A stretch of DNA of 64,000 nt, taken from Sphingobacteriales bacterium. Lineage in GTDB: Bacteria; Bacteroidota; Bacteroidia; Chitinophagales; Chitinophagaceae. Of this stretch, positions 45,411 to 56,267 are shown one piece after another. The notes under the pieces were generated by a model, which was given only the letters and a program-made list of their open reading frames with translations, had not been told where the DNA came from and ran no database searches. Position 1 is the first letter of the stretch. Each line of letters opens with the position of its first letter. The position numbers and the translations under genes were made by a program. Where the stretch lies: positions 372,001-436,000 of the forward strand of contig SEFP01000001.1 of the NCBI GenBank assembly GCA_004144185.1, read 5' to 3'.

Positions 45411-45610
45411 TTTCATGGAAGTCATTAACATTTTATATGGCTATTTTTAAAAAATTTGGTCTTTTGCGATGTGTGAGGTTTAATTTAGCTAGCCCCTGAC
45501 AGTTTTTTAGAGTAAAGGGTTGGGTCATTTGTTTACAGAGTTATTCTTACCAGTCATTTTTAACCAACGGGGCCAACGCCGAATCCCGCAAAAGATCAGG
45601 CATCGTGTTT

Positions 45611-48600
45611 ATGAATCTTAGAAAGTTACTCTTACCGGTAGCAATGGCCATTGGGGCGTTGTTTTCCGGAACCAAACAGGCAGGCGCCCAAACGGTGATT
45701 ACCGTTGGTACTGGTACCAGTGCCACCAGTGGAACAAATGGTCTCCCGATTTACCGAAGCAGTGCTTCGAGTAGTTTCAACTACTCGCAATCAGCCTCTC
45801 TTTACACCACAACAGACTTGACCAGTCTACCGAATGGGGCTACGATCACGGCCATTGCATTCAACAAAACAACCAATGCATCCCTTAAAACAGGGCGGAC
45901 CGCATCTTTCAACCTGTTACTGAAAAATACCAGTAATACAGCACTCAACGGCTCTACAACGTGGTCGACTTTTACTACTGGAGCTACCTCTGTTTATTCC
46001 AATGCAACTCTGGATAGTGCTACGGTGGCCGCAACTCCTTGGCTGACATTTCCACTCAGTACTGGTTTTGTCTATACAGGCGGCTCTTTAGAGATTTATT
46101 CCGACTGGTCAATCAATACCGGTACAGGGAACCCTACTACAGCAGGCTTCTCGTTTGCGTATACCAATACAACCAATATCCAATCGGTCGGCACTTCTAA
46201 CAGTGCTTCATTGGGAACGAGCACAACGCTGAGTTCGACGAATACCCGACTGAATAATATTCAGATTACGTATACTGCACCTGCTGCCTGTAGTGGTACT
46301 CCCACCGCAGGAACATCGAATGCATCTATAACCACTACATGTGCCAGCAACCCAGTCACCATTACCCTCTCCGGCGGAACAGCGGCTTCGGGTCTTTCGT
46401 ATCAGCTTCAGAGTTCACCTAACAACACGACATTTACGAACGTAGGCACTGCTGCTACTATAGCCAGTTTTACGACTACAGTAGCAGCGGGTGTGACCTA
46501 TTACCGGATCAATACCACTTGTACGTCCAGTAACCAGACAGCTGCAAGTACTTCGATCGCAGTAACAGGTCAAGGGCCGATTACGACCTTCCCATATACA
46601 GATACCTTCTCCAACTCCGGATTGCCGTCCTGCTGGTCAGCTTCGGCCGGCAGCGGCGCTTCCTATCAGTGGACTGGTGTGGCGTCTGATGGTACCTATG
46701 GTGCATCGGCCCCTCAGTCCGGTTCCGGATTCCTGGCCCTGAATGTGTTTAATGCACAGACCGCGTACAATCCGTACCTGCTCAACTCCCGTTCGTACAC
46801 GCTGAGCGGTGCAGCCAAGCAGCTTCAGTACTACTATTACCTGGGCAATGGCGGTTACAAAGGAACCACCGGCGCTACCGGTTCTGATCCGTATCCACTG
46901 ACCGTATTGGGTACTAAAGACAATGGCGCTACCTACGATACCCTGTATCGACACAGTACAGCCAACTCTGTGTTTGCTACCGGCAGTGCCACGTCATTCT
47001 GGACGCTGAATACTATTGTGCTCCCGGCGTCTTATGCTGGTCAAACGGTATCATTCCGCTTCCTGTCCATCTCTAACTATGGCAGTGGCTTTACCAACCA
47101 AGGTTTAGATGAAGTAACTGTATTGAACGTTCCATCTTGTTCTCCGCCGACTGGCGTAACGGTTTCCAACATCACGACTAGTGGTGCAACAATCGGATGG
47201 ACAGCTTCAGTTTCCACACCTTCCAGCGGCTATCAGTATGAAGTGCGCAGTTCCGGAACCGCAGGTTCAGGCGCAACAGGCCTGGCGGCTTCCGGAAATA
47301 CAGCTGCAGGGGTTCTTACAGCCAACGCTACAGGACTTGCTTCTAATACCTCCTATACAGTGTACGTTCGGTCAAACTGTGGATCCGGTTCCTTTAGCAG
47401 CTGGACAGCAGGTACGTCCGTTACCACACTTTGTAGTCCCGTCACCACATTCCCGTATATCGACACCTTCTCCAACTCGGGCTTGCCTTCATGTTGGTCA
47501 GCGTCAGCCGGCAGCGGTGCTTCGTATCAGTGGACTGGTGCTGCATCTGACGGTACCAACGGGGTAGCCGGACCTCAATCCGGTTCCGGATTCCTGGCCC
47601 TGAATGTTTACAACGCACTGACTTCCTACAACCCATATCTGCTCAACTCCCGCGCATACACGCTGAGCGGTGCAGCCAAGCAGCTTCAGTATTATTACTA
47701 CCTAGGCACGAACGGATATAAAGGCACTACCGGTGCTACCGGTTCGGATCCATACCCGCTGACGGTATTGGGCACAAAAGACAATGGTGCTACCTATGAT
47801 ACCCTGTATCGGCATAGCACCGCCAACTCTGTGTTTGCCACCAGCAACTCCACTTCGTTCTGGACACTAAACTCAATCGTACTGCCGGCATCGTATGCCG
47901 GTCAGACGGTATCATTCCGCTTTCTGTCTATGTCTAATTATGGCAGTGGCACCACCAATCAGGGGCTGGATGAGGTTGCCGTCAACAACGTTCCAACCTG
48001 CTTTACACCGACTGGTGTAACCGTTTCCAATATTACCAACAACAGCGCTACGCTTACCTGGACCGCTCCGACGCCGACCCCGGCCAATGGCTATCGGTAC
48101 CAGATCCGCAGCGGCAACGCAGTAGTTGCCAGCGGCACGACTGCTGCCGGCGTAACCACTGTGAACGTGACCGGTCTAGCCGCCAATGCCATTGATACCG
48201 TGTTTGTGCGCTCCCTGTGTTCTGCAACCGATTCCAGCATGCTCTCCGGCGCGGTGGTATTCAGAACAATCTGCAACACTACTGGTTTGCCGGTTGCCGA
48301 AGGATTTAACGGTACCAGTCTGCCTTCCTGCTGGAGTACACAACTTGTAGCTATTCAGACGGGTACCAAAATTTCGGTGGTTAGTTCCGGATCTTTTCCG
48401 ACTACGTCTCCGTACGCCGGTTCCGGGATGGTTCAGTATAATGCCTATAGCAGTACCAACGGGGGTTCCGGAAGTCAGGAGCGACTGGTTTCATTGCCAG
48501 TATCCTCTACAGGCCTCAACACCATCGTGACCAATTTCTACTGGCGCAATGAGAATAACAGCAGCTATACCGATACGACAGAAGGTATGCAGGTGCAGTA

Positions 48601-51418
48601 TTCTACCAATGGTACTACCTGGGTGGATGCAGGAGCCTTTATTCCGCGTCATGATACCAGCCTAACTGCCGGCACCGCTCAATGGAAACGAAAAACAGTC
48701 GTACTCCCGGCAGCGGCATCCAACCAACCTACCTTGTATGTCGGTTACCGCTTTACGTCCAAGTTTGGCGACAATCTGTTTATGGATTCGGTTCGCATCG
48801 AAAACTGCGTGAATCCGGTTGTGGCCCTAGGCAATGACACGACGATCTGTTCCGGAAGCGGTATAAACCTGAATGCCGGTAATGCAGGTTCTACGTACCT
48901 CTGGAGCACCGGTGCTACTACCCAAAGCATCGATGCGACTACAACAGGGACGTACTCAGTACAAGTAACCAACGCCACAGGTTGCAGCGGTCGGGATACC
49001 ATTGTAGTGAACGTCAGCCCGCTTCCAACAGTCAATCTGGGCAACGATACCGCGTTCTGCTCCGGAAACACTGTAACTCTAAATGCCGGAAATCCAAACA
49101 ACGCTTACCTGTGGAGCACCGGTGCCACTACGCAAACCCTTACCGCCAGTACCTCCGGCATATACAGCGTACGCGTTACAAGTCCGTTCGGTTGTATTGG
49201 TCGCGATACGGTTGTCGTTACAGTAAACCCACTACCAGTTGTGAATCTGGGGCCGGATACAGCTATCTGCTCGGGAAACACCGTAACCCTGAATGCCGGG
49301 AATCCTAATAATGCTTATCTGTGGAGCACCGGTGCCACTACGCAAACCATTAGCGTCAGTACGGCGGGTACATATTCAGTACGCGTTACCAATACAAATG
49401 GTTGCATTGGTCGTGACACGCTGGTGTTGACCGTCAATCCAACCCCGGTTGTCAATCTGGGTGCGGATACCGCCATTTGTAACGGAAGCGCAGTAACCCT
49501 GAATGCAGGCAATGCAGGTGCGTCGTACCTCTGGAGCACGGGTGCTACTACTCAAACCATTAGCGCAACAGCTGCTGGTACCTATTCGGTTCGCGTGACC
49601 AACACGTCTGGCTGTATCGGTCGGGATACGATTGTCGTTTCGATCAACCCACGACCAACGGTCAATCTGGGCAACGACACCTCGATCTGTTCCGGAAATA
49701 CGGTTACATTGAATGCCGGTAATGCAGGTGCTTCTTACCTCTGGAGCACCGGCGCCACTACCCAAACCATTAGCGTAACAACAGCGGGCACCTATAACGT
49801 GCGTGTCACCAATGCAACGGGTTGCATCGGTCGCGATACCCTGGTACTGATCGTCACTCCAACACCGGTTGTCAATCTGGGTGCGGATACCGCGTTCTGC
49901 GCCGGCAACAGTGTTACGTTGAATGCGGGTAACGCAGGTGCTTCTTATCTGTGGAGCACCGGCGCGACGACCCAAACCATCACTGCCAGCACATCCGGCA
50001 CCTACAACGTACGGGTTACTAATACCTCTGGCTGTATTGGTCGCGATACGATTGTCGTTACAGTGAACGCACGACCAACGGTCAATCTGGGCAATGATAC
50101 AACCATCTGTTCCGGAAACAGCGTTACGCTGAATGCGGGCAACGCGAACGCGTCGTACCTCTGGAGCACCGGCGCGACTACGCAAACCATCACCGCCAGC
50201 ACATCCGGAAGCTATAGTGTACGCGTTACTAACGCCACTGGTTGTATCGGTCGCGATACGGTGGTGTTGACCGTCAATCCAACACCGGTTGTAAACCTGG
50301 GTGCAGATACGGCCATCTGTGCTGGCAGCAGTGTTACCCTGAATGCAGGTAATGCAGGTGCTTCTTATCTCTGGAGTACCGGTGCCACTACGAGAACCAT
50401 CACCGCTAGCACATCCGGAAGCTACAGCGTACGGGTTACTAATACCTCTGGTTGTATCGGTCGCGATACGGTGGTGTTGACCGTAACACCACAGCCTACC
50501 GTAAGCCTGGGTGCTGATACAGCAGTCTGTATTGGTAGCAATATCACGTTGGATGCAGGCAATGCAGGTGCTTTGTATCTGTGGAGCACGGGCGCGACTA
50601 CACAAACGATTACCGTTAGTACGGCGGGTACCTATTCAGTACGCGTAACGAACACCACCGGTTGTATCGGTCGAGATACGATTGCCATCACTATCGCCCC
50701 ACTGCCTACCGTACGCCTGGGCAATGACACGACTGTCTGTGCAGGCATCGGTGTTGTTCTGAATGCGGGGAATGCAGGTGCGTCCTACTCATGGAGCACC
50801 GGCGCGACTACGCAGACGATCACTGCCACCACATCCGGAAACTACAGCGTACGGGTCACCAACGCAACTGGTTGTTCTGCCAGCGACACGGTAACGGTAA
50901 CAGTGCGTCCATTGCCTGTAGCCGGTGCAATCAACGTTAACAGCCAATCACCTACTTACGTGTTTAGCGCTGCCGGCAACCAAAATGACAGCCTGCGTGG
51001 CTGGAGCTTTGGTGATGGTGCGATCGACACTGCCGGTAACCCTACTACGACCCGTCACACGTATACTGCCAACGGTACGTATACAGTGAAGTTCTACGTA
51101 TTGAATGATTGTGGCGTAGACAGCGCTACCGCAATCGTTGTGGTATCAGGCCTGGGTGTCAACACCGTTGTAAAGGAAGGCGAGTTGAAACTCTTCCCGA
51201 ACCCGGCCTCCGAGTTTGTAACCATTCAAAACACCTCTACCCAGGTTATGCAGCACATCACCGTGCTGAATGCCGTAGGCGCTGTGGTTCGTGAAGAATC
51301 GGTTATCAACGGTCAGGAACAGCGGATCAACATCAGCGGACTGGCCGCCGGTACCTACCTGGTCCGGATCCAGCTCGACGGTGCTATTGTTGTCCGTCGA
51401 CTGCAGATTACGAAGTAA
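45611..51418 (+). CDS. Giant T9SS-exported adhesin-like protein with Ig-like repeats
   Basis: A 1,935-residue surface protein. A signal peptide (MNLRKLLLPVAMAIGALFSG) is followed by a beta-rich N-part (to about 325), two near-identical modules of a jelly-roll-like domain plus fibronectin type III domain (about 326-610 and 613-890), a third jelly-roll-like domain (about 893-1067), ten Ig-like repeats of exactly 70 residues (1071-1770), a PKD domain (FGDGAIDTAGNPTTTRHTY) and a T9SS type A sorting domain (LKLFPNPASEFVTI... GTYLVRI). Repeats typically contain VTLNAGN, YLWSTGATTQT and CIGRDT, with two Cys likely paired. It is probably a surface adhesin or matrix protein; its ligand is unknown. The ATG at 45611 is preferred over GTG 45605. 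Confidence 0.93.
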   Translation: MNLRKLLLPVAMAIGALFSGTKQAGAQTVITVGTGTSATSGTNGLPIYRSSASSSFNYSQSASLYTTTDLTSLPNGATITAIAFNKTTNASLKTGRTASFNLLLKNTSNTALNGSTTWSTFTTGATSVYSNATLDSATVAATPWLTFPLSTGFVYTGGSLEIYSDWSINTGTGNPTTAGFSFAYTNTTNIQSVGTSNSASLGTSTTLSSTNTRLNNIQITYTAPAACSGTPTAGTSNASITTTCASNPVTITLSGGTAASGLSYQLQSSPNNTTFTNVGTAATIASFTTTVAAGVTYYRINTTCTSSNQTAASTSIAVTGQGPITTFPYTDTFSNSGLPSCWSASAGSGASYQWTGVASDGTYGASAPQSGSGFLALNVFNAQTAYNPYLLNSRSYTLSGAAKQLQYYYYLGNGGYKGTTGATGSDPYPLTVLGTKDNGATYDTLYRHSTANSVFATGSATSFWTLNTIVLPASYAGQTVSFRFLSISNYGSGFTNQGLDEVTVLNVPSCSPPTGVTVSNITTSGATIGWTASVSTPSSGYQYEVRSSGTAGSGATGLAASGNTAAGVLTANATGLASNTSYTVYVRSNCGSGSFSSWTAGTSVTTLCSPVTTFPYIDTFSNSGLPSCWSASAGSGASYQWTGAASDGTNGVAGPQSGSGFLALNVYNALTSYNPYLLNSRAYTLSGAAKQLQYYYYLGTNGYKGTTGATGSDPYPLTVLGTKDNGATYDTLYRHSTANSVFATSNSTSFWTLNSIVLPASYAGQTVSFRFLSMSNYGSGTTNQGLDEVAVNNVPTCFTPTGVTVSNITNNSATLTWTAPTPTPANGYRYQIRSGNAVVASGTTAAGVTTVNVTGLAANAIDTVFVRSLCSATDSSMLSGAVVFRTICNTTGLPVAEGFNGTSLPSCWSTQLVAIQTGTKISVVSSGSFPTTSPYAGSGMVQYNAYSSTNGGSGSQERLVSLPVSSTGLNTIVTNFYWRNENNSSYTDTTEGMQVQYSTNGTTWVDAGAFIPRHDTSLTAGTAQWKRKTVVLPAAASNQPTLYVGYRFTSKFGDNLFMDSVRIENCVNPVVALGNDTTICSGSGINLNAGNAGSTYLWSTGATTQSIDATTTGTYSVQVTNATGCSGRDTIVVNVSPLPTVNLGNDTAFCSGNTVTLNAGNPNNAYLWSTGATTQTLTASTSGIYSVRVTSPFGCIGRDTVVVTVNPLPVVNLGPDTAICSGNTVTLNAGNPNNAYLWSTGATTQTISVSTAGTYSVRVTNTNGCIGRDTLVLTVNPTPVVNLGADTAICNGSAVTLNAGNAGASYLWSTGATTQTISATAAGTYSVRVTNTSGCIGRDTIVVSINPRPTVNLGNDTSICSGNTVTLNAGNAGASYLWSTGATTQTISVTTAGTYNVRVTNATGCIGRDTLVLIVTPTPVVNLGADTAFCAGNSVTLNAGNAGASYLWSTGATTQTITASTSGTYNVRVTNTSGCIGRDTIVVTVNARPTVNLGNDTTICSGNSVTLNAGNANASYLWSTGATTQTITASTSGSYSVRVTNATGCIGRDTVVLTVNPTPVVNLGADTAICAGSSVTLNAGNAGASYLWSTGATTRTITASTSGSYSVRVTNTSGCIGRDTVVLTVTPQPTVSLGADTAVCIGSNITLDAGNAGALYLWSTGATTQTITVSTAGTYSVRVTNTTGCIGRDTIAITIAPLPTVRLGNDTTVCAGIGVVLNAGNAGASYSWSTGATTQTITATTSGNYSVRVTNATGCSASDTVTVTVRPLPVAGAINVNSQSPTYVFSAAGNQNDSLRGWSFGDGAIDTAGNPTTTRHTYTANGTYTVKFYVLNDCGVDSATAIVVVSGLGVNTVVKEGELKLFPNPASEFVTIQNTSTQVMQHITVLNAVGAVVREESVINGQEQRINISGLAAGTYLVRIQLDGAIVVRRLQITK
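46585..48285 (+). repeat. Tandem duplication with an 861-bp (287-codon) offset
   Basis: Two copies of a jelly-roll-like plus fibronectin III module. The offset stays at exactly 861 bp from 46611/47472 through 47147/48008, without indels, and most base changes are synonymous. Confidence 0.85.
48821..50920 (+). repeat. Ten tandem 210-bp Ig-like repeats
   Basis: Units begin at 48821, 49031, 49241, 49451, 49661, 49871, 50081, 50291, 50501 and 50711; each is exactly 210 bp (70 codons). The segment TGGAGCACCGGTGCCACTAC recurs with few changes. Confidence 0.95.
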
Positions 51419-51452
51419 AGGTTCATTCCGGAGCTCTTCCGGAACGGACACC

Positions 51453-51487
51453 AAAAAAGCCACCCTCTTCTGAGGGTGGCTTTTTTT
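51453..51487 (+). terminator. Intrinsic terminator of the T9SS adhesin gene
   Basis: A 15-bp stem (51453-51467 with 51472-51486, TTCT loop) followed by a T-run, 35 bases after the stop. Confidence 0.92.
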
Positions 51488-51584
51488 GATTTAAGCGAAT
51501 GGCGGTTTTCGTCGCACTAAAACCGCTGGCAATCCACCACGCTTAATTTTCAACGGCACAGACGGGGAATTGCACCCCCTGCTG

Positions 51585-51592
51585 TACGTTTG
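51585..51592 (+). promoter_or_regulatory. -7 box (TAcgTTTG) of leucine dehydrogenase
   Basis: A perfect -7 match 16 bases before the ATG at 51609, implying a leader of about 10 bases. Confidence 0.55.
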
Positions 51593-51608
51593 CATCCAAA
51601 CTATTCCA

Positions 51609-52679
51609 ATGGATTCTTCTGTTCTTCAGCTGATGCAGGATATGGAGCACGAGCAGGTCGTGTTCTGCCAGGACCCTGCCTCCGGCCTCCAGGCGATCAT
51701 CGCCATTCACAACACCACGCTCGGCCCGGCCCTCGGCGGCACCCGGCTGTGGCCTTATAAAACCCACGGTGAAGCCGTGGTAGATGCGCTGCGCCTCTCA
51801 CGCGGCATGACTTACAAAGCAGCAATCTCCGGGCTGAACTTGGGAGGTGGCAAAGCTGTTATCATCGCCGATCCGGCCAACAAGTCTGAAATGCTGTGGC
51901 GGCGCTATGGCAAGTTTGTAGATTCGCTGGGTGGTAAATACATCACCGCCGAAGATGTCAATACCTCGGCACGCGATATGGAGTTTATCGCCCTGGAAAC
52001 CAAAAGTGTTACCGGCGTTCCGGAATACATGGGTGGCTCCGGCGATCCGTCTCCTTTTACCGCCTACGGTGTATTTGTAGGCATGAAAGCCGCTGCTAAA
52101 AAGCGCTGGGGAAATGACAACCTCGAAGGCAAGACTGTTTTGGTACAAGGGGTAGGTCATGTAGGCCAGTACCTCGTTGGTCATCTGGTGGAGGCAGGCG
52201 CAACAGTCAAGGTCAGCGATATCAAAGACGCCAACCTGCAAAAAGTAAAAGCTGATTTTCCGGCCGTCACCATCGTAGACAATGATACCATTTTCGATCA
52301 GGACATGGATATCTATGCGCCCTGTGCGCTTGGTGCCACCGTCAATGAGGAATCGCTGTCTAAACTGAAGGCATCCATCATCGCCGGAGCAGCCAACAAC
52401 CAACTGGCAGACGAAAACGTGCAAGGCCCGAAACTGATCGAAAAAGGCATCCTGTACGTTCCGGATTTCCTCATCAACGCCGGTGGCCTTATCAATGTAG
52501 CCGCCGAACTGGAAACCTACAATGTAGACCGTGTAAAAGGCAACGTAGAGAAAATCTACGACCGTACCCTCGAGATCTTTGCTCTCAGCGAGCGCGAACA
52601 GCTGCATACCCAGCAGGCCGCGATGCGCATTGCCCAGCAACGGATCGACGATATCGGAAAGGTTCATTCCCGGATGTAA
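51609..52679 (+). CDS. Leucine dehydrogenase (Glu/Leu/Phe/Val dehydrogenase family)
   Basis: A 356-residue NAD-dependent branched-chain amino acid dehydrogenase (leucine + NAD+ to 4-methyl-2-oxopentanoate + NH4+). It has the short-form length of Leu[20 protein letters not shown] near the start, the catalytic Lys in [27 protein letters not shown] and the NAD-binding [16 protein letters not shown]. The ATG at 51609 fits the conserved start and the promoter. It complements gdhA at 37439 in amino acid breakdown and precedes purC by about 130 bp, without clear functional link. Confidence 0.93.
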   Translation: MDSSVLQLMQDMEHEQVVFCQDPASGLQAIIAIHNTTLGPALGGTRLWPYKTHGEAVVDALRLSRGMTYKAAISGLNLGGGKAVIIADPANKSEMLWRRYGKFVDSLGGKYITAEDVNTSARDMEFIALETKSVTGVPEYMGGSGDPSPFTAYGVFVGMKAAAKKRWGNDNLEGKTVLVQGVGHVGQYLVGHLVEAGATVKVSDIKDANLQKVKADFPAVTIVDNDTIFDQDMDIYAPCALGATVNEESLSKLKASIIAGAANNQLADENVQGPKLIEKGILYVPDFLINAGGLINVAAELETYNVDRVKGNVEKIYDRTLEIFALSEREQLHTQQAAMRIAQQRIDDIGKVHSRM

Positions 52680-52791
52680 CCACCAACTCAGTACCTTTTC
52701 TGAAAGGAACGATGCCGGACCGGTGTCGTTCCTTTTTTCATGGTTCCCAGTGTTCCGGAACAGAAGTATCGGCGAACCGCCCGCACCCCTC

Positions 52792-52799
52792 TATTTTTG
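52792..52799 (+). promoter_or_regulatory. -7 box (TAttTTTG) of purC
   Basis: A perfect -7 box ending eight bases before the purC ATG at 52808, implying a leader of zero to a few bases. Confidence 0.5.
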
Positions 52800-52807
52800 C
52801 CATTCCC

Positions 52808-53734
52808 ATGCAATTTCAGTTTCCCAACCAAACCGGCTTTTATCAGGGTAAAGTACGCGATGTCTATAGCATCGGTGACGACCAACTGGTCATGATCGTT
52901 TCGGACCGAATTTCGGCCTTCGATGTGGTCCTGCCCCGCCCCATTCCCTTTAAAGGCGCAGTCCTCAACGGTATTGCCGCCCAGATGCTCGACGCCACCG
53001 CTGATATCCTGCCCAACTGGAAAGAAGTGGTTCCGGCTCCCAACGCCACCATCGGGAAGCGCTGCGATACCTATGCAGTCGAAATGGTGGTTCGGGGACA
53101 CCTCACCGGCCATGCCTGGCGGACGTACAAAGCCGGCGGACGGATGCTCTGTGGCGTTCCGCTTCCGGAAGGCATGCAGGAAAATGAACTGTTTCCACAA
53201 CCAATTATTACTCCTACTACCAAAGCTCACGAAGGCCACGATGAAGACATCTCCCGAGAAGAGATCATCCGCCAGGGCATTGTTCCGGAAAGCGAGTATC
53301 AACAGCTTGAGCGGTATGCACTGGCCTTGTTTCAACGGGGCGGTGAAATCGCCCGCAAGCGCGGACTGATTCTGGTGGATACCAAATATGAATTCGGGCA
53401 TCGCGACGGGCAGATCTACCTGATCGACGAAATTCACACCCCGGATTCATCCCGCTATTTCTATACCGATGGCTTTGAAGCGCGGCAGGCCAACGGCGAA
53501 CCACAAAAACAGCTTTCCAAAGAGTTTGTACGCGAATGGCTGATGGCCAATGGTTTTTCCGGAAAGGAAGGTGAGCAGGTACCCGAAATGACCGACGAAG
53601 TGGTCAAGGGAATCTCCGACCGGTACATTGAACTGTATGAGCAGGTTACCGGTACTACCTTTCATCCCCAGCCGATCACTGAAGCCGAGTTACAGGCACA
53701 AATCACAGAAGCCTTGAACAATCTGAACCGGTAA
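52808..53734 (+). CDS. purC: Phosphoribosylaminoimidazole-succinocarboxamide synthase
   Basis: A 308-residue SAICAR synthetase that joins CAIR to aspartate with ATP in purine synthesis. It has the start [73 protein letters not shown] and [20 protein letters not shown]. Length fits the Bacteroidetes form (about 310 residues, longer than the E. coli 237). The ATG at 52808 begins the conserved [10 protein letters not shown]; earlier starts would precede the promoter. Confidence 0.96.
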   Translation: MQFQFPNQTGFYQGKVRDVYSIGDDQLVMIVSDRISAFDVVLPRPIPFKGAVLNGIAAQMLDATADILPNWKEVVPAPNATIGKRCDTYAVEMVVRGHLTGHAWRTYKAGGRMLCGVPLPEGMQENELFPQPIITPTTKAHEGHDEDISREEIIRQGIVPESEYQQLERYALALFQRGGEIARKRGLILVDTKYEFGHRDGQIYLIDEIHTPDSSRYFYTDGFEARQANGEPQKQLSKEFVREWLMANGFSGKEGEQVPEMTDEVVKGISDRYIELYEQVTGTTFHPQPITEAELQAQITEALNNLNR

Positions 53735-53753
53735 AAGCCCGCAAACAAGCCAA

Positions 53754-54362
53754 CTACGGAAAGCAGTTTTCTGCGTCCAGCCAGGCGGTCATGTAGTTTT
53801 CCCAATAAGCCTGCGCGTCTTTATGAATGCTGTGCTGTGTTTCTCGGTCGTATTGCTCCTGCTCAGCCCAGCACGAATCCTGATGGTTGGTGCTGATAGC
53901 CGTTAGCTGCTCCCGCAGCGTAGCCGGTGTAAACGTCGTCATCTCCATGGTACGCTTCATCCGGCAGGCCCAGATGGCGGTAAGGTCAAAATGAATCTGC
54001 TCGTGCCGTAAGATCTCCGGACGGCGGGAAGCAGGTCGCATCCAGGACAGTTCCGGATCCATACCGGCATAAACGGTAACCCATACTTCAGTGCGCAGGC
54101 CCGTGGTACGGGTCCGCATCGTAAATCCCATCTCGGTATGCGTGGTGGCCACCGTCATCTGGTTACCAGCCCCTGGCTGGGCTCTGAAGTCGGAATACGT
54201 GAGCGGACGGCTGCGGCTGTACCCAATAGCGCCCGGGTTCATCCCATCGCGCGCCAGTTCTACCGAAACGATGATTTCGCGGCGATTAGTCGCTTCCTGA
54301 GAAGGCAGCGGTAGCAGTAACAGGGCCAGAACAGCAGCCCAGAAAACAGTCAGGTGTTTCAT
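53754..54362 (-). CDS. DUF922 putative Zn-dependent protease
   Basis: A 202-residue secreted protein: signal peptide (MKHLTVFWAAVLALLLLPLP) and a DUF922 domain with YSDFRAQPGAGNQMTVATTH and the zinc motif HEQIHFD, followed by a helix with Cys and a Trp-rich end (YWENYMTAWLDAENC). DUF922 proteins are annotated as putative zinc-dependent proteases because of the HExxH. Convergent with purC, 19 bases apart, with no clear terminator between them. The ATG at 54362 opens the signal peptide. Confidence 0.82.
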   Translation of the reverse strand: MKHLTVFWAAVLALLLLPLPSQEATNRREIIVSVELARDGMNPGAIGYSRSRPLTYSDFRAQPGAGNQMTVATTHTEMGFTMRTRTTGLRTEVWVTVYAGMDPELSWMRPASRRPEILRHEQIHFDLTAIWACRMKRTMEMTTFTPATLREQLTAISTNHQDSCWAEQEQYDRETQHSIHKDAQAYWENYMTAWLDAENCFP

Positions 54363-54481
54363 AGCGGGAACCTTTGAACAGACAAAATCCATGCTCAATT
54401 GTTTAAGGCCTTTTCCGGAATCCCGGCCGTCTCAGGACCGTACCTTTACGTCCAATTTTAATTCTTGCGCTATTACCCTGT

Positions 54482-56143
54482 ATGGAATCTGCAACTACCG
54501 GCCAACGCACTATCCGCGCCCCAAAAGGCAGCGAACTCACCTGTAAAAACTGGGTTTCGGAAGCGGCCTTCCGGATGATCCAAAACAACCTCGACCCCGA
54601 AGTGGCAGAGCGTCCGGAAGATCTGGTCGTCTATGGCGGCATCGGAAAGGCAGCCCGTAACTGGGAGGCTTTTGACGGTATTCTAAATGCCCTGAAGAAC
54701 CTGGAAGAAGACGAAACCCTGCTGGTGCAAAGCGGCAAGCCGGTAGGCGTACTGCGCTCTCACAAAGATGCTCCCCGCGTCATCATTGCCAACTCCAACC
54801 TCGTAGGCCGCTGGGCTACCTGGGAACACTTCCGCGAACTGGAAGCCAAGGGTTTGATGATGTATGGTCAGATGACCGCCGGTAGCTGGATTTACATCGG
54901 CTCTCAGGGCATTGTACAAGGTACCTATGAAACCTACCTGTCGCTGGCCGGGCAGCATTATGGTGGTACTCTGAAAGGTACCCTCAACGTGACCGCCGGA
55001 CTGGGCGGGATGGGTGGTGCGCAACCACTGGCCATTACCATGAACGAAGGCGTGGCACTGGTAGCCGAGATCGAAGAATGGCGCATCGAGAAGCGACTGG
55101 AAACCCGCTATCTCGACGAATATGTACGTGAAGGCATTGATACCGCGATCGACCGTGCCTTGCAGGCGAAGGAAGCCAAAGAAGCGGTCTCCATCGGAGT
55201 CTGCTGCAACGTCGTGGAACTGCTGCAACGCCTTATCGACCGCAACATCGTTCCGGATACGCTAACCGATCAGACCTCGGCGCATGATCCGCTGATCGGA
55301 TACTTTCCGGAAGGAATGACCGTAGCAGAAGCCAACACGCTCCGCGACGTCCATCCGGATACATACGTGTCCCGTTCGCTCGATACTATGGCTCATCACG
55401 TAAAACTGATGCTGGAGCTTCAGAAACGCGGGGCCATCACCTTCGATTATGGTAACAACCTTCGGGGTCAGGCGCTGGACAAGCGCGGCGTAGAAAACGC
55501 CTTCGATTTCCCGGGTTTTGTACCGGCGTACATCCGCCCGCTGTTCTGTGAAGGCAAAGGGCCGTTCCGCTGGGTGGCTTTGAGCGGTGATCCGGAAGAT
55601 ATCCGTGTAACCGACGAAGCCCTGATGAATCTGTTTCCCGACAACAAAGGCCTCAATCGCTGGCTGAAAATGGCACAGGAAAAGATTGCCTTCCAGGGAT
55701 TGCCGGCGCGGATCTGCTGGCTGGGTATGGGCGAACGCGAACAAGCCGGTTTGCTATTCAACGAACTCGTCCGGACCGGAAAAGTGAAAGCGCCGATCGT
55801 TATTGGCCGCGATCACCTCGACTGTGGTTCGGTTGCCTCTCCCAACCGTGAAACCGAAGCGATGAAAGATGGCAGTGATGCCGTTGCCGACTGGCCAATC
55901 CTGAACGCGCTGATCAACACAGCCGGGGGGGCTTCTTGGGTTTCGTTTCACCATGGTGGTGGTGTAGGCATGGGCTACAGTCTGCACGCCGGGATGGTGA
56001 TTGTGGCAGACGGTACCGAAGACGCTGAGCGTCGGTTGCGCCGCGTGCTGCACAACGATCCGGCGATGGGTGTGCTCCGGCACCACGATGCGGGCTATGA
56101 ATTGGCCAGCGAAACCGGTCGTCAGTTTGGGCTGAACGATTAA
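54482..56143 (+). CDS. hutU: Urocanate hydratase
   Basis: A 553-residue urocanase, the second enzyme of histidine breakdown (urocanate to imidazolone propionate), using a tightly bound NAD+. It has GNMGGAQP-like [19 protein letters not shown], the active-site Cys in [13 protein letters not shown] (C412), [20 protein letters not shown] and [21 protein letters not shown]. Length is normal. No other hut genes are near. A weak TACCTTTA box lies upstream. Confidence 0.96.
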   Translation: MESATTGQRTIRAPKGSELTCKNWVSEAAFRMIQNNLDPEVAERPEDLVVYGGIGKAARNWEAFDGILNALKNLEEDETLLVQSGKPVGVLRSHKDAPRVIIANSNLVGRWATWEHFRELEAKGLMMYGQMTAGSWIYIGSQGIVQGTYETYLSLAGQHYGGTLKGTLNVTAGLGGMGGAQPLAITMNEGVALVAEIEEWRIEKRLETRYLDEYVREGIDTAIDRALQAKEAKEAVSIGVCCNVVELLQRLIDRNIVPDTLTDQTSAHDPLIGYFPEGMTVAEANTLRDVHPDTYVSRSLDTMAHHVKLMLELQKRGAITFDYGNNLRGQALDKRGVENAFDFPGFVPAYIRPLFCEGKGPFRWVALSGDPEDIRVTDEALMNLFPDNKGLNRWLKMAQEKIAFQGLPARICWLGMGEREQAGLLFNELVRTGKVKAPIVIGRDHLDCGSVASPNRETEAMKDGSDAVADWPILNALINTAGGASWVSFHHGGGVGMGYSLHAGMVIVADGTEDAERRLRRVLHNDPAMGVLRHHDAGYELASETGRQFGLND

Positions 56144-56267
56144 GAACCATTCCATCATATTTTGTTTGCGGAAACAGGCCATTTCCGGAACTAGGGGCAG
56201 TAGGCTTGAAAATCTACGCATAGGTTCAACCTGCTGCCCTTAATATTGCGTTGCAATTTTATTCTGT

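Noticed and set aside
49376-50605. A 409-codon minus-strand frame opposite the 210-bp repeats
   Set aside because: Its own repeat pattern follows from the repeats in the adhesin gene on the other strand; no promoter or start context.
48821-50920. The regular tandem repeats as a CRISPR array
   Set aside because: Units are 210 bp, in frame, and encode Ig-like domains; there are no short repeats with unique spacers, and no cas genes.
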